This document shows positions 6,301 to 8,057 of a DNA stretch of 8,057 nt, in pieces. The stretch comes from a bacterium (GTDB lineage Bacteria > UBP14 > UBA6098): positions 1 to 8,057 of the forward strand of contig DAOWNU010000073.1 in NCBI GenBank assembly GCA_030642425.1, written 5' to 3'. Position numbers and translations under genes: made by a program. Each line of letters starts with the position of its first letter. The stretch's first letter is position 1. Below the pieces are notes generated by a model. That model did not search any database, was not told where the DNA came from, and was given only the letters and a program-made list of their open reading frames with translations.

Positions 6301-8057
6301 GTCTCGACGCTAAATTCCCAGCACGTATCGAGTTCGTTCGCCGAGCAATAATGCGGCCCGTCGTAAGCATAGACACAAACCTCGATATTCTCTCCGCCCT
6401 TGAAATGGACTCCCGCTATATCGGGCGCCCATTGAATATTATGTCCGAACGCTATCGGCGTAACCGTTATCGATGGCGAAGTCAGGTCGAAGTGGTGCGT
6501 GCCCACGATAGTTCCCGTGATTGTCAGGTCGAAAGAGGCGTCCACGAGGCCGCTCTGGATATCCTGAATATCGAATTGCACAGTCGGATGTCTGGTGTCC
6601 ACAATGAAGCCGTCGGTCGGCGACGCGCCGGATACGAATGGCTTCGTTTGATCCATCTTGAAAACCCAGCAGAGCGATTCCGGGTTCATCGGATTGAACA
6701 CCGGGTCCCAGGCCTGGCGCACGCATACGCTCACCGTCTCGGGGTCTTCGAATGGGTCGTCGGGATAGTAATGGAAATACGGCTCCGCCCAGGTTACGCC
6801 GGGTGAATCGTAGAACAGCGTTGTGATACCGGGAACCGGACTGGACGGGCTTCTTTCTACCGTAACAATAATCGATGTATCGACCACGCCGTCGTCGTCG
6901 AAAATCTCTATCGATATATGCTCCGTGTCCTGACACGCCGACCACGTTTCCGGCAGCGGCCTGAGCCAATTTGGCGCCGGCCCGCCCGGCATAATGTAGA
7001 ACCTGCAGCAATATGTCGCGGAATTGTCGTCGCAAATGTCTGTTGTGTCTTCGACATAAACGCAGATATAGACGCTGTCGCCGCCCCTATACGATGGGGA
7101 AGGATCGAGCATGCTGGTCGATACCGTTATCACGCCCGCCGCGCCGGAAATTCCCGGATCGCCCCAATAATAAAGCAGCGTATCGTCGATAGTGATAACC
7201 ATCCGCGAGGTGTCCACGCCCGAAAGGTTATCCCAGAGATCGAAATTGATTGTCGGTCGCGTTGTGAAAATCGTGTCGCCGCAAACCGAACCGCCGCCCG
7301 CGGTGAAATTCTCGACCACCGGAGGCATAAGATCGACCCAGAAAGACCACGATAGCGGCGTCTGGAGCGGATTGCCGAGCGTATCGTCGGCGGAATATAG
7401 TTCTACAAACACTTCCTGAGAGTCGTCCCACGCGAAACCCTCCGGTATAGGGCAGAAGGTCAGCGTGGTTTCCGATGCTGTTTCTGTGAATGTCAACCCG
7501 GAGTCCGCAACTGTAAATGTGTCGCCATCGACAATTAAGATAATCGTGGCGGGATCGATTCCGACATCGTCGTCCCACATCAGAATCGTGATACACTGGT
7601 CGTAGCAGGATGTTATCTCGCCGGGCTGCGGCGTTACTATCTCGGCTTCCGGCCCCAAGAGATGAACGTAGAATTCCCAGCAGAATTCGCTCGTGTTGGC
7701 GGCGCAGTAATCCGGAAAATCGCAGGCGTGGGCGCATATCGAAATCGTGTCCCAGTCGCCCCAGACCATCCCCGCCGCTGCGGGATCGAAGCCGAAGGTG
7801 AACGTGGTGTCGTCCCAGAACACGCCGGGGTCGCCGAGGTGAAGCGATATTGAATCGTTAAGCACGAATTCGAGACAAGCCGGGTCCAGGCCGGAAAGGC
7901 TGTCGAAAATATTGATATAGAACGGCGCAAGGCTGTCCGCGAGAAGCTCGCCGTCGAAGGGAGCCTCTCCCCAGAAAACCGGCGGCGAGAGGTCCATAAG
8001 CCAATACCAGCAATAGATATCCGCAAGAGTATTTCCGAGCATGTCCGCCGCCGCCAC
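3309..8057 (-). CDS. Giant secreted Ig-like repeat protein with sorting-type C-terminal domain (5'-partial)
   Basis: This is the C-terminal 1582 codons of a larger gene, ending in TAA at 3309-3311; the true start lies beyond 8057. The GTG at the right edge is not a start, because the residues there align with the interior of a B module. The protein consists of alternating Ig-like modules. A modules begin with a (D)xSPP-type segment, carry a D..SG(L/V)D loop and end in C-W-x-F...GGP. B modules begin with P.......(S/A)CDP, carry a WDDDGVD-type acidic loop and end in W-x-F-x-x-D. Seven A modules, six complete B modules and one B tail are visible, followed by a C-terminal domain (residues 1482-1582). 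No catalytic motif was seen. The repeats are strongly acidic and nearly lysine-free. Similar Ig-like arrays in FCB bacteria are secreted surface proteins. I infer an extracellular fibre, adhesin or matrix component; the ligand is unknown. The coding call is very secure, the role is inferred. Confidence 0.95.
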   Translation of the reverse strand: MAAADMLGNTLADIYCWYWLMDLSPPVFWGEAPFDGELLADSLAPFYINIFDSLSGLDPACLEFVLNDSISLHLGDPGVFWDDTTFTFGFDPAAAGMVWGDWDTISICAHACDFPDYCAANTSEFCWEFYVHLLGPEAEIVTPQPGEITSCYDQCITILMWDDDVGIDPATIILIVDGDTFTVADSGLTFTETASETTLTFCPIPEGFAWDDSQEVFVELYSADDTLGNPLQTPLSWSFWVDLMPPVVENFTAGGGSVCGDTIFTTRPTINFDLWDNLSGVDTSRMVITIDDTLLYYWGDPGISGAAGVITVSTSMLDPSPSYRGGDSVYICVYVEDTTDICDDNSATYCCRFYIMPGGPAPNWLRPLPETWSACQDTEHISIEIFDDDGVVDTSIIVTVERSPSSPVPGITTLFYDSPGVTWAEPYFHYYPDDPFEDPETVSVCVRQAWDPVFNPMNPESLCWVFKMDQTKPFVSGASPTDGFIVDTRHPTVQFDIQDIQSGLVDASFDLTITGTIVGTHHFDLTSPSITVTPIAFGHNIQWAPDIAGVHFKGGENIEVCVYAYDGPHYCSANELDTCWEFSVETGGPLAEIERVWPDSISSCDPEYVLIHLWDDNGVVDSTIVLEVDGASYTYPDHMFYNPLSEILEFFPVPPFDPVDIIRVRLLEAEDSLGNPLDTTAYLDWIFYVDRVPPEASGADPVGDVHTTHPSFDLDVWDTLAGVNPDSIVLTIDGVDFRIGDIGVTWSPSGAGGHIAFDPDDAVPPMMWFGGDTVEWCVSLFDYADDYYDDDGCAPNSFDTCWTFQVVPGGPVGEILNPNDSDYVACDPYSIVMELMDTEHDALIEDSIEIVVSRSIWGWADTIAFTLDSAELSYDPATGEMIFVPSPPFEDAETVFIAITNAADTLFNGLEEGDTVVFFMDFSPPFITSIAPLPGNMITNIRPDIYVGLHDLMSGLDPASIILSVDGVDYDISSAGIDWSGITETIRLYPGDIGLRWWGGDTVDVCIQSHDSPDTCGPNEMDSCWQFYIAPGGPIATPENPGDSTISSCNPEFIQLSLDDPDGIDDTTVVVSVYRSGPNSPPPVTLYHIGDPGVTWAEPVLRIDPIISFADAETVSVCIDSADDPIGNSLMNPQCWDFFMDLSVYAAWGFSPADGDTVRTRLPIIYFSVWDSISGLDYSTFNITIDGVHNFDLIGDEPCVVFDIMTGLGTINTANCGLIWQGGDDVTVSIWGEDTPTDIRECPANETTYVWTFHVAPGGPMAQIITPLPGWYCACDPQGIEIRLWDEDGVDESTIQLEVDGVIYTTDNIRLTYFEAESLLYFEPEPNFQDGQEIRVQLIAADDILANPLETPLDWTFIMDLSPPRVTFIEPSVYMTRNRQQPIVFSLSDNGSGIDPATFELVVDEHAIRHIYNYTEVVWDVTSVGAGGEIRAVDVTYNPGAHDIEFTSGDSVFVDVYLCDDPDTCGPNCFADSMRFLIEPDVECIVFPNPFTPDKSIGINDFAVFNYPFMFSEKAELVIYTTRNHEVYRKEIDMVDKDIVEFGPRSWDGKDSNGKLLKEGLYIYIIIKNGEIVCNGTVVLAR
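3312..3614 (-). other. C-terminal sorting-type domain of the giant repeat protein
   Basis: Residues 1482-1582 carry VECIVFPNPFTP, then IND and NYP, then LVIYTTRNHEVYRKE, RSWDGKDSNGK, EGLYIYIIIKNGE and a final GTVVLAR. This matches the general plan of FlgD-like and gliding-motility-type C-terminal domains: an Ig-like fold used as an outer-membrane translocation and anchoring signal in FCB bacteria with type IX secretion. The usual PNGD-type loop is replaced by PDKSIG. The domain is lysine-rich and encoded by AT-rich DNA, unlike the rest of the gene. Secretion by a type IX-like route is inferred; no secretion genes are in the window. Confidence 0.8.
3615..8057 (-). repeat. Array of alternating A/B Ig-like modules
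   Basis: This is a protein-level repeat with about 100-120 residues per module and about 220 per A-B pair. Boundaries, in order of translation: partial B 7992-8057; A1 7650-7991; B1 7332-7649; A2 6978-7331; B2 6651-6977; A3 6291-6650; B3 5988-6290; A4 5625-5987; B4 5295-5624; A5 4956-5294; B5 4635-4955; A6 4278-4634; B6 3978-4277; A7 3615-3977. Shared landmarks are an early Asp loop (D..SG(L/V)D in A, DDDGVD-like in B), a mid-module GDPGVTW-like turn in A1, A2, A4, B2 and B5, and a final strand W-x-F. The DNA is well diverged between copies, so these are old duplications rather than fresh tandem repeats. A and B look like two subtypes of one fold, because both contain the same covarying cysteine pair. 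Boundaries are good to a few residues. Confidence 0.9.

Noticed and set aside
5538..6806. Plus-strand open frame of 422 codons
   Set aside because: It lies antisense to modules A4-A2 of the giant gene. Its product is Arg/Val/Ile/His-rich with no recognisable domain, and the minus frame there has clear repeat homology. Low use of TTA, CTA and TCA codons on the minus strand keeps the antisense frame open.
8055..8057. GTG at the right edge as a start codon
   Set aside because: The codons that follow align with the interior of a B module, so this is an internal valine and the gene continues out of the window.
3615..8057. Recent tandem DNA repeats, CRISPR or mobile element
   Set aside because: The periodicity is clear in protein but the DNA copies are heavily diverged, with no regular identical short repeats, inverted ends or transposase motifs.

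Overview
The window holds the ends of two very large, minus-strand genes and almost nothing else. Both encode secreted, apparently non-enzymatic modular proteins. Both end in the same roughly 100-residue C-terminal domain: an FPNPFTP motif, an IND...YP segment, WDGKD.NG, then a GxYxYxI-type end. This domain resembles the gliding-motility-associated / FlgD-like C-terminal domains that bacteria of the FCB superphylum (Bacteroidetes, Cloacimonadota, WOR-3-like candidate phyla) use for type IX or type IX-like secretion. I therefore infer an FCB-type, probably uncultured bacterium. The phylum cannot be fixed from this window, and no housekeeping or RNA gene is present.

Layout, read in the direction of transcription (right to left). 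(1) 8057 to 3309: the last 1582 codons of a gene whose start lies outside the window. It is a string of alternating Ig-like modules (A and B, about 100-120 residues each): a partial B, then A1-B1-A2-B2-A3-B3-A4-B4-A5-B5-A6-B6-A7, then the sorting-type C-terminal domain. (2) 3308 to 3250: a short spacer with no visible terminator. (3) 3249 to 1: a second gene, open for 1083 codons and running off the left edge about 30 codons before its expected stop. It has a signal peptide, a choice-of-anchor-J/MAM-like jelly-roll domain, a CARDB-like domain, a second jelly-roll domain, four Ig-like modules of the same B/A type, and the same C-terminal domain.

The two genes are probably co-transcribed paralogues or partners that form long cell-surface or released fibres. 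The repeat modules are extremely acidic and almost lysine-free (three lysines in about 1480 residues), whereas the C-terminal domain is lysine-rich and encoded by much more AT-rich DNA.

The most interesting signal is the cysteine pattern. A cysteine late in each A module is followed exactly 33 residues later by a cysteine at the start of the next B module, at all seven A-to-B junctions across both proteins. At both A-to-C-terminal-domain junctions the spacing is exactly 19. Separately, a second pair of positions within each module is either both cysteine (8 modules) or neither (9 modules), never one alone. This predicts inter-domain and intra-domain disulfides in a stapled rod. I find no RNA gene, mobile element, CRISPR array or defence system.
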